The notes below the pieces were generated by a model, which was not told the DNA's origin, did not search any database, and was given only the letters and a program-made list of their open reading frames with translations. A stretch of 56,855 nucleotides of DNA from an uncultured Bacteroidales bacterium (GTDB lineage: Bacteria > Bacteroidota > Bacteroidia > Bacteroidales > Bacteroidaceae). Location of the stretch: assembly GCA_902779845.1 (NCBI GenBank), contig CACZCZ010000026.1, positions 1-56,855 of the forward strand, in the 5' to 3' direction. Positions 36,196-45,444 of this stretch are shown here, piece by piece (positions within the stretch are counted from its first letter, which is position 1; each line of letters begins with the position of its first letter). The position numbers and the translations under genes were made by a program.

Positions 36196-38243
36196 TTAAT
36201 CTTCTTTGGATCGTGTGAGCACCACAGCGGAGCGTGCCGGCAGGTAGAGCTTCAGCCAGCCCTTGTTGTCGCGAGCCAGCAGCGGGTCATAAACCGTGAA
36301 GTGGCGCACGCTGTCGTCGTTGAGGCCATGACCTCCGAAGGCCACGTCATCAGTGTTCAACAGCACATTGTAAGCGCCCTGGCGCACCATGAAGCCATAG
36401 CCAGTGTAGCTGCGATTGTAGCTGAAGTTGAACACGAAGAGCAGATCGCCACGCTGGTAGGCCAGTACCTGGTCGCCGTCATTGTGCCAGATCTCGGTGA
36501 CGGGTGTCTTCTGGATATCCTTCTGCAGTTTCAGCGTCTTCAGCATCTGACGGTCAAAGTCGCCAAGGTAGTGGTAGCAGAGTTCATGGTTATCCACGAG
36601 GTTCCATTGACGACGGGCGTACTTGTAGCTCCAGCCATTACCCTCGCGGGGGAAGTCGATCCATTCGGGATGACCAAACTCATTACCCATGAAGTTCAGG
36701 TAGCCGCCGTTGATGGTGGAGGCTGTGAGCAGGCGAATCATCTTGTGCAGTGCAATACCACGCTCCACATTGTAGTTCTCGTCGCCCTTCTTGAAGTGCC
36801 AGTACATGTCGGCATCAATGAGTCGGAAGATGATGGTCTTGTCGCCCACGAGTGCCTGGTCGTGGCTCACATGCTACTGGGCTTCCAGTCTTCATCGCGC
36901 ACTTCCTTGATGATCTTAATCCAATAGTCAGGGATGTTCATGGCCATGCGGTAGTCGAAGCCGTAGCCGCCATCCTTGAAGGGCGCAGCGAGACCGGGCA
37001 TACCGGAGACTTCCTCAGCGATGGTGATGGCCTTGGGGTTCACCTCGTGGATGACGAGGTTAGCCAGCGTCAGGTAAGCAATGGCATTGTCATCCTCATT
37101 GCCGTTGTAGTAGTCGCCATAGCCCGTGAAGTTATCACCGAGACCGTGGCTATAGTAGAGCATGGAGGTGACACCGTCGAAGCGGAATCCATCGAAGTGG
37201 TACTCCTCGAGCCAGTATTTGCAGTTGGAGAGCAGGAAGTGCAGCACCTCATTCTTACCGTAGTCGAAGCAGAGGCTGTCCCATGCGGGATGCTCACGGC
37301 GACCGCCCTGATAGAAGTACTGGTTGGGATCACCGGCGAAGTTTCCGAGACCCTCGTTCTCATTCTTCACGGCGTGGCTGTGCACGATATCCATGATGAC
37401 GGCGATGCCGGCAGAATGTGCTGCATCAATGAGTGCTTTCAGTTCCTCGGGCGTGCCGAAGCGGGAACTGGCAGCGAAGAAACTGCTGACGTGGTATCCG
37501 AAGCTGCCGTAGTACGGGTGCTCCTGAATGGCCATAATCTGAATGCAGTTGTAGCCGTCCTTGATGATGCGCGGCAGCACCTTCTCGCGGAACTCGGTAT
37601 AAGTGCCAAGACCTTCCTTGTCCTGTGCCATACCAATGTGGCACTCATAGATCAGGAGCGGTGATGTGTTGGGCTTGAATTTCGTGACCTTCCACTCGTA
37701 GGGCTGTTCGGGAGCCCAGGCCTGTGCGGAGAAGATCTTGGTCTGTTCGTCCTGTACGACGCGCGTGGCCCATGCAGGGATGCGCTCGCCTTGTCCGCCT
37801 TCCCAGTGAATGGAGAGTTTGAAGAGCTGTCCATGCTTGATAGCTTTTGCAGGGAGCTTCAGTTCCCAATCTCCAGCCGTCTTGGTGAGACGCTTCATGG
37901 CGTAGGCTTTATCCTCCTGCCAGTTATTAAAGTCACCCACGAGATAGATGGCTGTAGCGTTGGGAGCCCATTCACGAAGTATCCATTTCTTGTCCTCAAG
38001 ATGAAGACCATAGTAAAGATACCCAGTGGCGAAATCGCCCAACTTAAGTTTGCCACCATTGGTGATCTCGGCCATCTTGTCGAGCACATGCTGGTGGCGA
38101 CCGGCAATAGCGGGCTCAAAGGGCGCCAGCCATTCGTCCGAGCGAACGATTTTCAGTTGCTGGGGTACAGCGGCTGCTTTTTTCTTTTCAGCCGCACTCT
38201 TAGAACTCGAAGCGGCCTTCTTTGAAGTGGTTTTGGTTGCCAT
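36196..38243 (-). pseudogene. glgB: 1,4-alpha-glucan branching enzyme, broken by an internal deletion/frameshift
   Basis: Two leftward frames make one GH13_8 branching enzyme. The 5' part (38243-36867, 458 codons) has a Lys/Ala N-terminus, a CBM48 domain (EWAPNATAIYLVGDFNNW) and catalytic GFRFDGVTSML (nucleophile Asp) and TIAEEVSG (acid Glu). It ends ...EDWKPSSM with TGA at 36869-36867. The 3' part (36870-36196) resumes at SHDQALVGDKT through a GTG overlapping that stop (GTGA). Compared with relatives, about 17 codons plus one base (about 52 bases) between DEDW and SHDQ are missing. The protein normally makes alpha-1,6 branches in glycogen; a single chain cannot be made here. Reinitiation at GTGA could give two pieces, or the gap is an assembly error. 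Confidence 0.85.
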
Positions 38244-38287
38244 ATAGTTGTTGTTAGTATTCGTTATTTAGTAAATTTCATCTCCAT

Positions 38288-38752
38288 TCAAGCCTTCACC
38301 TTGATGATGGCCTTGCGCAGTCCCGTTTGTGTGATGGCCGGGGCGTGTCCGTCCTCAGGGAAGAAGATGGCAAACTGTCCGGGATGCAGGGTGAAATAGG
38401 TTGCGGCCACATCCTCGGGTGTCTTGGGAGCCTCGGGGTCATGCAACGTCATATCGCAGGAAGCGTCGTACACCGCTGCGGGCAGCGCACTGATGGGCGC
38501 CCAGCCGTATTCCTCACTGTCGCTGATGGGCACCTGGATGTCCAGCATCCTGCGATGCGTCTCGAAGCGCGCCTGCGAGCGCGTCTTGACGGGAGCCTGC
38601 TGCACATTGATGAAGAGGTCGTCGCCTTGGATTTTTGTGATACCTGTAGGAAGGGAGTTGAGGTCCGTTGTACGCAAGAATTCTGCCACAGCGGGGAAAA
38701 GCGGGTTCATGCCGAGATAGCGATCGAACGCCTTAAAGTCATCAATAATCAT
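38288..38752 (-). CDS. YhcH/YjgK/YiaL (DUF386) cupin protein
   Basis: 154 residues from the ATG at 38752 (IIDDFKAFDRYLGMNPLF); longer frames run through the promoter. The conserved features are RFETHRRMLDIQVPISDSEEYGW (metal-binding His/Asp/Glu cluster) and a PGQFAIFFPEDGHAPAI strand with the metal-binding His near the end. The family is linked with sugar-acid, N-acetylneuraminate or other sugar metabolism; the precise activity is unclear. A minus-strand TACCTTTG box (38788-38795) lies 36 bases upstream. Confidence 0.88.
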   Translation of the reverse strand: MIIDDFKAFDRYLGMNPLFPAVAEFLRTTDLNSLPTGITKIQGDDLFINVQQAPVKTRSQARFETHRRMLDIQVPISDSEEYGWAPISALPAAVYDASCDMTLHDPEAPKTPEDVAATYFTLHPGQFAIFFPEDGHAPAITQTGLRKAIIKVKA

Positions 38753-38787
38753 ACCGTAGGTGATTACTACTATTATATTTTTCGCGG

Positions 38788-38795
38788 CAAAGGTA
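38788..38795 (-). promoter_or_regulatory. -7 box of the YhcH-family gene
   Basis: TACCTTTG on the minus strand, 36 bases before the ATG. Confidence 0.6.
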
Positions 38796-38904
38796 CAACA
38801 TTTTTTTCGTAGATAAAAATAAAAATGAATGAAAATGCCCAAAAGAAGCATCAGATGCTCCCTTTGGGCACTTATACTATTTTGAGAAGGCCGAAAAGCA
38901 GTCT

Positions 38905-40056
38905 TCAGCGCTCTACAACACCGTTGTTATAGGTACCTCTGCGTATGACGTTGCCATTCCGGTCTTTCTCCACAAAGGCACCATCGCGCACGTCATCCTT
39001 ATAGGTTCCTTCAAAGCGAAGACCGTCTGGCATCTCCATGATGCACTTGCCGTTTTTTTTGCCTTCATGGAACTGCCCACGGAACTTGGTACCGTCTTTC
39101 TGTCGCAGCACACCCTCGCCGTCCATCATGTCGGCTTTCCACTCTCCATCATAGACGTCGCCGTTGCGCCACACGTACTTGCCGCGACCTTCCTTTTGGT
39201 CGCGCTGCCACTGGCCTGTGTAGCTGGTGCCATCAGGCGAGGTGAAGGTGCCGGCGCCATGCTTCATGCCGCCTTTGAGCTGTCCTACGTATTTATTACC
39301 ATTGGCATAGGTGAAAATGCCTTCGCCCTCACGCTGACTGTTGTGATAGCTGCCTTCATAGACATCGCCGTTGTTGTAGCGATAGATGCCTTTTCCTTCC
39401 AGGGAGTCGTTTACGAAAGAGCCTTTATAAACGTCGCCATTGGCATAGTTATAGGTGCCTGTTCCGTTCATCTTTCCTTCGCGCCACATGCCATTGTAGC
39501 GTGCGCCGTTGGACCAAACGAAGGTACCCAGTCCATCCTTTTTATCGTTCTTCCACGAACCTTTGTAGCTATCGCCTGTAGCAAAGGTATAGGTGCCCTG
39601 CCCTTCACGTTTGTCGTTCACCCAGTCGCCGTCATAGACATCGCCGTTGAAGTAGAACATCGTGCCCTTTCCATGTTGGAAGTCACGAAACCAAAAGCCT
39701 TCGTAGCGGTTGTTGTTCTTGAAATAAAAAACACCTTTTCCATGCTGCTGGTCCTGGAACCATTCGCCGTCATAGCGCTCGCCATCCACAAAAGTATAGA
39801 TGCCGGCGCCTTGGCGCTTTCCCTTTACGTACTCACCTTCATAGACATCGCCGTTCTTGAAGGTCGTGCGTCCCTTGCCATAGGGTTTCCCGCGGAAGAC
39901 TTCACCCTGGTACACAGCACCATCGCGGAAGGTGTATGTGCCAGTAGATATTTCCTGTGCCGTCAGCCACAGCGGCAGGCACAAAGCAACTGTCGCCAGC
40001 GTATGGCGCAGCAGGGTGTGAGAGAAGGTGTTTATATAGCAAAAAAGAGGATACAT
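38905..40056 (-). CDS. Exported MORN-repeat protein
   Basis: 383 residues from the ATG at 40056; the ATG-like start at 40086 overlaps the promoter. A signal peptide (LLRHTLATVALCLPLWLTAQ) precedes about 14 MORN repeats of 23 residues (GDVYEGEYVKGKRQGAGIYTF and similar) that cover nearly the whole protein. MORN repeats form an extended beta sheet that can bind proteins or lipids. No catalytic domain is seen, and the role is unknown. It stands alone with its own TACCTTTG box, upstream of the YhcH-family gene on the same strand. Confidence 0.85.
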   Translation of the reverse strand: MYPLFCYINTFSHTLLRHTLATVALCLPLWLTAQEISTGTYTFRDGAVYQGEVFRGKPYGKGRTTFKNGDVYEGEYVKGKRQGAGIYTFVDGERYDGEWFQDQQHGKGVFYFKNNNRYEGFWFRDFQHGKGTMFYFNGDVYDGDWVNDKREGQGTYTFATGDSYKGSWKNDKKDGLGTFVWSNGARYNGMWREGKMNGTGTYNYANGDVYKGSFVNDSLEGKGIYRYNNGDVYEGSYHNSQREGEGIFTYANGNKYVGQLKGGMKHGAGTFTSPDGTSYTGQWQRDQKEGRGKYVWRNGDVYDGEWKADMMDGEGVLRQKDGTKFRGQFHEGKKNGKCIMEMPDGLRFEGTYKDDVRDGAFVEKDRNGNVIRRGTYNNGVVER

Positions 40057-40083
40057 GAATGTAAGGTTGAATGATTCGAGGCA

Positions 40084-40091
40084 CAAAGGTA
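40084..40091 (-). promoter_or_regulatory. -7 box of the MORN-repeat gene
   Basis: TACCTTTG on the minus strand, 28 bases before the ATG at 40056. Confidence 0.6.
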
Positions 40092-40169
40092 GATAAAAAA
40101 AATGAGGGGGTGAAATTCCTTAAGACCTTTTAACGGAAGCTAAGGACATTTCACGGCAGACGCAGCGGT

Positions 40170-42383
40170 TCAGAGACGTGTTACGCTCTTCACGCCACGC
40201 ACTCCCTCCAGTTTTTGGACGAGCTGCCGCAAGCGCGCCGTGTCTTCAAGCATGATGGTCAGTGCGCCACTGAAGAGACCATCGTGGGAGTCGATGGAGA
40301 TGCTTCGCAACTGCAGTTTCTCATCTTTAGAGATGATGCTGGTGATATTGTTCACGATGCCCAGGTCGTCCTGTCCGACGATGCGCAGCGTGATGGCATA
40401 CTGGCTACCGCCCTTTCCCGCCCAGCGTGCATTAATAATACGGTACCCATAACGCGCGCGCAAAGCAGGTGCATTGGGGCAGTCGCAGCGGTGAATCTTG
40501 ATGCCTCCGCCTGCGGTGAGGAATCCGAAGACCTCATCGCCATAGACAGGTTGGCAGCAGCGTGCCAGCGAGTAGTCGATGCCGCTCAGATTCTGGTCGA
40601 TGACCAGCACGTCGGACTTGCGTCCGGCAGGCTGGTTGTCTGCCAGCTGCGCCTGGAAGTTCTCAGCACTCTGTGTCTGGGTGGTCAGCTCGCCGCGGTC
40701 ATAGCGCTGCTGCAGCTGATAGGCCTCCATCACTTGGTTGAGGTCTATGTCACCCACAGCCAGCGCGTTGTAGAACTCTGTCACCACGCGGTATCCCAGG
40801 CGGTGCATCGTGTGCATGAGCGTGGGTTCATCAATCTCTATTTTGCGGTTCTTGAACTTGCGCTCCAGCTCCTCCTTGGCAAAGGCGGCCTGCGTGGCAG
40901 CCATCTCCTTCAGCGCCTGACGTATCTTAGCTCGGGCACGACTTGTTTTGGCCACATTCAGCCAGTCCTGCTTCGGCACCTGGTTCGAGTGGGTCATGAT
41001 CTCCACCTGGTCGCCGCTGTGCAGCACCTGCCGCAGCGTCACCATCTTACCTCCGATGCGGCCGCCCGTGCAACAGTTGCCTATCTTGGTATGCAGCGCA
41101 TAGGCGAAGTCGAGGACTGTGGCACCCTGCGGCAACTTGAAGAGGTCACCCTTGGGCGTGAACACAAAGACCTCGTCCTCGTACAGATCCATCTTGAACT
41201 GATCCATGAGCTGCAGGTCGTCGCCCGTCTCCAAGGCGTTGCGGATGCCCTGCATCCACGCCTCCACAGCAGCCTCTCCGCCACGCACGCCTTTGTAGCG
41301 CCAGTGGGCTGCGAGACCGCGTTCTGCCACCTCGTCCATGCGTTCCGTGCGGATTTGCACTTCCACCCATTTCGCTTCGGGCCCCAGCACAGTGATGTGC
41401 AAGCTCTCGTAGCCGTTGGTCTTGGGAATGCTCAGCCAGTCACGCATTCGTTTCGGGTTGGGCTGGTACATATCTGTGATGATGGAGAACACCTGCCAGC
41501 AATCCTGCTTTTCGCGCTCCAGCGGCGAGTCCAGGATCACACGGATGGCGAACAGGTCATAGACACCTTCAAAGGCACATTGCTGCTTCTTCATCTTCTG
41601 CCAGATGCTATGAATACTCTTCGTGCGCCCCTTCATGTGAAACTTCAACCCAGCAGCCTTAAGCTTCTCTTCTACAGGTTTTATAAAGCGCTCTATATAA
41701 GCATCTCGATTCTTCTTCGTCTCGTTGAGTTTCTCTTTGATGTGGTAGTATGCATCGTGCTCCAGGTACTTCAGCGACAAGTCCTCCAACTCGCTCTTCA
41801 GGCGGTAGAGGCCCAACTTGTGAGCCAGCGGTGCATAGAGGTATGACGACTCCATGGCCACACGGCGTCGTGCCTCGTCGTTGACAGCTTCCTTGATCTG
41901 TCGCATGACACACACGCGGTTGGCAATCACGATGAGTATCACACGCATATCTTCGGCAAACGACAGCAACAGCTGCTTGAAGTTCTCGCTCTCCACGATG
42001 GGGTTCTTGGCGTAGAGCGTGTCTATGCGCTGCAGACCGCGGATGATGGTGGCCACGTCTTCGCCAAAATCATCGTGCACCTGCTTCTCTGTCAGCCGTC
42101 CCAGCCGAACCAGCTGGCACAGGATGACACCCAGGATGGCAGGACGCGACACGCCTATCTCTGTAGCCACAACCATGGCCGTCTGCATCGACATCAGCAG
42201 GGGGTGCAGTCCAAAGACATCGCGCTTCATGTCCGCTGTCATGGAGACATCTGCGAACAGGCTCCTAACGCGTTCGTAATCATGGGGGTGAAGTTCCGGT
42301 CCTACCAGCCTCATCAAGCCACGGTAGAGCCCCTTCAGCTTATGCTGTTCTTCCGTTGTCAAAGCAAAAGAATCGTTATTCAT
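40170..42383 (-). CDS. RelA/SpoT homolog with degenerate hydrolase domain
   Basis: About 737 residues from the Met of MNNDSFALTTEEQ (near 42383). The order is: HD-like region (about 40-190); (p)ppGpp synthetase (about 215-360: GVYDLFAIRVIL, IPKTNGYESLHITV, VEVQIRTERMDEVAERGLAAHWRYK); TGS domain (about 400-460); zinc-type conserved-Cys part (ARCCQPVYGDEVFGF, IHRCDCPNA); and C-terminal ACT (AITLRIVGQDDLGIVNNITSII). In the HD domain the metal motif HDxxED is absent (LCQLVRLGRLT) and ADRLHNMR became ANRVCVMR, so hydrolase activity is probably lost. This would be a RelA-like synthase for the stringent response. No repeat inserts. Confidence 0.92.
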   Translation of the reverse strand: MNNDSFALTTEEQHKLKGLYRGLMRLVGPELHPHDYERVRSLFADVSMTADMKRDVFGLHPLLMSMQTAMVVATEIGVSRPAILGVILCQLVRLGRLTEKQVHDDFGEDVATIIRGLQRIDTLYAKNPIVESENFKQLLLSFAEDMRVILIVIANRVCVMRQIKEAVNDEARRRVAMESSYLYAPLAHKLGLYRLKSELEDLSLKYLEHDAYYHIKEKLNETKKNRDAYIERFIKPVEEKLKAAGLKFHMKGRTKSIHSIWQKMKKQQCAFEGVYDLFAIRVILDSPLEREKQDCWQVFSIITDMYQPNPKRMRDWLSIPKTNGYESLHITVLGPEAKWVEVQIRTERMDEVAERGLAAHWRYKGVRGGEAAVEAWMQGIRNALETGDDLQLMDQFKMDLYEDEVFVFTPKGDLFKLPQGATVLDFAYALHTKIGNCCTGGRIGGKMVTLRQVLHSGDQVEIMTHSNQVPKQDWLNVAKTSRARAKIRQALKEMAATQAAFAKEELERKFKNRKIEIDEPTLMHTMHRLGYRVVTEFYNALAVGDIDLNQVMEAYQLQQRYDRGELTTQTQSAENFQAQLADNQPAGRKSDVLVIDQNLSGIDYSLARCCQPVYGDEVFGFLTAGGGIKIHRCDCPNAPALRARYGYRIINARWAGKGGSQYAITLRIVGQDDLGIVNNITSIISKDEKLQLRSISIDSHDGLFSGALTIMLEDTARLRQLVQKLEGVRGVKSVTRL

Positions 42384-42460
42384 ACACACTCTCTTTCTAA
42401 AAAACTTCGCGAAGATACAGATTTTCCGCGAATCATGATGCATCATTGAACCTTTTTTAC

Positions 42461-42468
42461 TACTTTTG
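42461..42468 (+). promoter_or_regulatory. -7 box of the DUF4301 gene
   Basis: TACTTTTG at 42461-42468 fits TAnnTTTG, about 120 bases before the ATG at 42587. Confidence 0.5.
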
Positions 42469-42586
42469 ACGGCGATTTTGAAACTCTTTAAGCTTTTCGC
42501 CGCCATTCATCATGCACAAAACAGAGAAGCATGAATATCTATAAACTTTAAACCATCATCAAGCTTTAATCTTTAAACTCAACAAT

Positions 42587-44107
42587 ATGATCACCTCAGA
42601 AGATCGCAAGCAGCTTGCCGCCAAAGGCATCAGCGAGCAACAAATCCAGCGCCAGCTCCAGCAGTTCCGCGAGGGCTTCCCCTTCCTGAAACTGCGTGCA
42701 GCAGCAGCCATCGGCAACGGCATCATAGCCCCCAGCGACACCGAGTGTCAGGCTTTCGTGGAGGCCTGGGAGAACTACAAGGCCGAAGGCCACCACATCA
42801 CCAAGTTCGTGCCCGCCAGCGGCGCTGCATCTCGTATGTTCAAGAATATGTTTGAATTCCGCGATGGCGACCACGATGCCCCCGAGAGCGATTTCGAGAA
42901 GACCTACTTCGACCGCATTCAGGATTTCGCCTTCTACCCTGCCCTCGACGACGCCTGTCAGGTGCTCTATGGCGAAGGTGCTCTGGCGCTGATGGAAGCC
43001 GGACGCTACAAGGACGTCGCCGCTGCCATGCTCAACGAGGAGGGCCTCAACTACGGCCAGCTTCCCAAGGGTCTGCTGCAGTTCCACGCCTATCCCGAGG
43101 ATGCGCGCACGCCGCTGGAAGAGCATCTCGTAGAGGCCGCACAGTATGCCGTGTCGAATGGCGAGACCGACGTGCACTTCACCGTCTCCACCGAGCATCG
43201 CGAGCTCTTCGAGGACCTCGTCGCGCGCGTGTTGCCCGCGTACGAAGAAAAATATAAGGTGAAGTACCACGTCTCCTTCAGCGAACAGAAGCCCAGCACC
43301 GACACCCTCGCCGCCACCATGGACAACGAGCCCTTCCGCACCGACGATGGCCAGCTCCTGTTCCGTCCCGGCGGTCATGGAGCCCTTATCCAGAACCTCT
43401 CCGACCTCGACAGCGACATCGTCTTCATCAAGAACATCGACAACGTCGTCCCCGACCGTCTGAAGCCCGCCACCACACTGTGGAAGCAGGTCATCGCCGG
43501 TGTCCTCGTCAACGCCCAGCGCCAAGTCTTCGCCTACCTCCGTCGTCTCGACGAAGGCGGTGTGGGTCGTGAAGAGCTGGAGGAGATGTGCCGTTTCCTG
43601 CACCGCGACCTCTGCACCGAGGTGCCTGACATCACATCGATGACCGATGAAGACCTCATCGCCACGCTCCGTCGCAAGTTCAACCGCCCCATGCGCGTGT
43701 GCGGTATGGTAAAGAATGTGGGCGAGCCCGGCGGCGGCCCCTTCCTGGCCTTCAACCCCGACGGCAGCGTCAGCCTGCAAATCCTTGAGAGCTCGCAGAT
43801 TGACACACACAACCCCGCCTACATGGCGATGTTCCAGAGCGGCACCCATTTCAACCCCGTGGATCTCGTCTGCGCCATCCGCGACTATCAGGGCCACCGC
43901 TTCGACCTGCCTCGCTACGTAGATCCCGCCACCGGCTTCATCTCCTTCAAGTCCAAGAACGGCAAGGATCTCAAGGCTTTGGAGCTGCCCGGACTGTGGA
44001 ACGGCGCCATGAGCGACTGGAGCACCATCTTCGTCGAGGTGCCCCTCGAGACCTTCAACCCCGTGAAGACCGTCAACGACCTCCTGCGCCCACAGCATCA
44101 AGGTTAA
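42587..44107 (+). CDS. DUF4301 family protein, nucleotidyltransferase-like
   Basis: 506 residues. The conserved segments are KFVPASGAASRMFKNMFEF, LLFRPGGHGALIQNLSDLDSD and FIKNIDNVVPDRLKP, with a C-terminal GLWNGAMSDWSTIFVEVP. The PASGAASRMFK start and PGGHGAL/IDN pattern resemble sugar-1-phosphate nucleotidyltransferases (UGPase-like), so it may activate a sugar or handle a nucleotide. That is inference from pattern; the family is formally of unknown function and common in Bacteroidales. A TACTTTTG box lies at 42461-42468, and a terminator follows. Confidence 0.85.
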   Translation: MITSEDRKQLAAKGISEQQIQRQLQQFREGFPFLKLRAAAAIGNGIIAPSDTECQAFVEAWENYKAEGHHITKFVPASGAASRMFKNMFEFRDGDHDAPESDFEKTYFDRIQDFAFYPALDDACQVLYGEGALALMEAGRYKDVAAAMLNEEGLNYGQLPKGLLQFHAYPEDARTPLEEHLVEAAQYAVSNGETDVHFTVSTEHRELFEDLVARVLPAYEEKYKVKYHVSFSEQKPSTDTLAATMDNEPFRTDDGQLLFRPGGHGALIQNLSDLDSDIVFIKNIDNVVPDRLKPATTLWKQVIAGVLVNAQRQVFAYLRRLDEGGVGREELEEMCRFLHRDLCTEVPDITSMTDEDLIATLRRKFNRPMRVCGMVKNVGEPGGGPFLAFNPDGSVSLQILESSQIDTHNPAYMAMFQSGTHFNPVDLVCAIRDYQGHRFDLPRYVDPATGFISFKSKNGKDLKALELPGLWNGAMSDWSTIFVEVPLETFNPVKTVNDLLRPQHQG

Positions 44108-44127
44108 GACACTACGCTACACCCTCC

Positions 44128-44172
44128 AGCAGGCCCTTTTTGCTCCTTACATGGCAGAAAAGGCCTGCTTTT
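44128..44172 (+). terminator. Hairpin terminator after the DUF4301 gene
   Basis: AGCAGGCC and GGCCTGCT, with a T-run in the loop and AAAA before the right arm, followed by TTTTT. Confidence 0.75.
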
Positions 44173-44248
44173 TGATGCCCCCGAACAAAAAATCAGGCCT
44201 CTTTCAACAATTTTTCATTTTTCATTCTTTCATTTTTCATTTTTATTG

Positions 44249-44256
44249 TACCTTTG
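44249..44256 (+). promoter_or_regulatory. -7 box upstream of tRNA-Arg
   Basis: TACCTTTG about 83 bases before the tRNA, after a TTTTTCAT-repeat stretch. Confidence 0.55.
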
Positions 44257-44338
44257 CGCCCGCTTTGCGCTATTATGCGTGCTGCTATCCTCCCTCCCTC
44301 CATCATCCATCTCCGGTGGCACGTGGCGCAAAGCTCTT

Positions 44339-44412
44339 GGCTCCGTAGCTCAGCTGGATAGAGCAACAGCCTTCTAAGCTGTGGGTCTTGGGTTCGAATC
44401 CCAACGGAGTCA
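44339..44412 (+). tRNA. tRNA-Arg (anticodon UCU)
   Basis: Cloverleaf: acceptor GGCTCCG/CGGAGTC, D-arm GCTC...GAGC, anticodon stem ACAGC/GCTGT with loop CTTCTAA (anticodon TCT), T-arm TTGGG-TTCGAAT-CCCAA, discriminator A. CCA is not encoded. A perfect hairpin terminator follows at 44431. Confidence 0.95.
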
Positions 44413-44430
44413 CACACGGAGACACATAAG

Positions 44431-44454
44431 AAAGCCGCTGATATCAGCGGCTTT
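44431..44454 (+). terminator. Palindromic terminator after tRNA-Arg
   Basis: AAAGCCGCTGATATCAGCGG plus CTTT is a perfect palindrome, followed by T-rich DNA. Confidence 0.8.
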
Positions 44455-44510
44455 TATTGTTTCTAAATCAGGACACACTTCAAGACTACAGCATTCGACA
44501 AAATGCTGTT

Positions 44511-45263
44511 TCATATCTCAATACTTTCTCCTTCCCTACTGATTTCCCAGAATGGAATATCCTTTTGATTCGCATATTCTTTGAAGCGCCAGGCTGAATC
44601 AAAACCGCTGGCTACGAAGTGCATGGGAACAAACAGTTTCACCTTGAATCGCTCGATAAACTGACGTCCACCAAGCGTATAACCATTACCGATGCGTCCG
44701 TCTATGGGGAACATCACCACATCGAAGCTGTCCGAGATTTTGCGTATGTCCTTCAGCTCACCCAAGTATTGCTTCTCATGGGCTATCGGGTCAATGTCCT
44801 CTCCCATCTCTTCGCTATGGATTGTCTGGCCAGGCTCAGCCTCGGACAGGAATCTGGCATACCAGTTGTTCAAATCCCCGGCATGGAAGATCCGTTTACT
44901 CTCAGTCTCTACAATCCACGAAACGCCGCTGTCCGTGCTGCCTGTAGCCCATACAGAGAGGGAACCATCAGTCCATGTTCCACCTTTGGCAAGCCACACA
45001 TCAGCCTCCTCCTTACTTGCTCTTCGGTGTCTATAAATATCCTTGGAGAGGATATATGTGATGCCTCCCCTCTGTTTCCTCCACACGAAGATATCCTTGT
45101 TGAAATGGTCTTCATGGAAGTGGCTTGCAAAAACATAGACGTGCTTATCTTTCTTCAGAAACGGCGGCACAACACCCGCTATGTCCATCCAGTAGTCGAA
45201 TATCAGGATGGACTTCTCCGTTTCCAGCACGAAGCCGCTATGGAAGATATAGGTGAGCGTCAT
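44511..45263 (-). CDS. MBL-fold metallohydrolase (UPF0173/UlaG-like)
   Basis: 250 residues from the ATG at 45263 (MTLTYIFHSGFVLETEKSI); a TTG at 45299 is possible. The metallo-beta-lactamase motifs are the ASHFHEDHF metal site, FHAGDLNNW, MFPIDGRIGNGYTLGG and PMHF with the later His. The fold hydrolyses esters, lactones or nucleic acids; the substrate is unknown. It follows the 48-aa ORF and the NUDIX gene on the same strand with little or no gap, so the three probably form an operon. Confidence 0.85.
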   Translation of the reverse strand: MTLTYIFHSGFVLETEKSILIFDYWMDIAGVVPPFLKKDKHVYVFASHFHEDHFNKDIFVWRKQRGGITYILSKDIYRHRRASKEEADVWLAKGGTWTDGSLSVWATGSTDSGVSWIVETESKRIFHAGDLNNWYARFLSEAEPGQTIHSEEMGEDIDPIAHEKQYLGELKDIRKISDSFDVVMFPIDGRIGNGYTLGGRQFIERFKVKLFVPMHFVASGFDSAWRFKEYANQKDIPFWEISREGESIEI

Positions 45264-45295
45264 TTGAAGATTATATATCGTTAAGCAATTGTTCT

Positions 45296-45442
45296 TCAAA
45301 TGTCGCCATAGTTTTTTGTCATCATGTCATAGTGCAGCGCCTCCAGCTCTTCGAGTGTGAGGTTATTCACTGCCGCTTCAATCTTTCTTATCAGCTCTTC
45401 CCTGCGGCTTTCTGAAGAGCCATATTTCTTGTAGAAATCCAT
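45296..45442 (-). CDS. Small 48-residue protein between NUDIX and MBL genes
   Basis: An ATG at 45442 opens 48 codons ending in TGA at 45298-45296: MDFYKKYGSSESRREELIRK... then KIEAAVNNLTLEELEALHYD near the middle. Sequence and codon use are those of a short charged two-helix protein. It starts 2 bases after the NUDIX stop and ends just before the MBL gene (overlapping its alternative TTG). I do not recognise the family, but the operon position and clean composition suggest a real gene. Confidence 0.6.
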   Translation of the reverse strand: MDFYKKYGSSESRREELIRKIEAAVNNLTLEELEALHYDMMTKNYGDI

Positions 45443-45444
45443 AC

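Noticed and set aside
42596-44101. A 501-codon antisense frame over the DUF4301 gene
   Set aside because: Produced by GC-rich third positions of the true gene; composition is unlike a protein.
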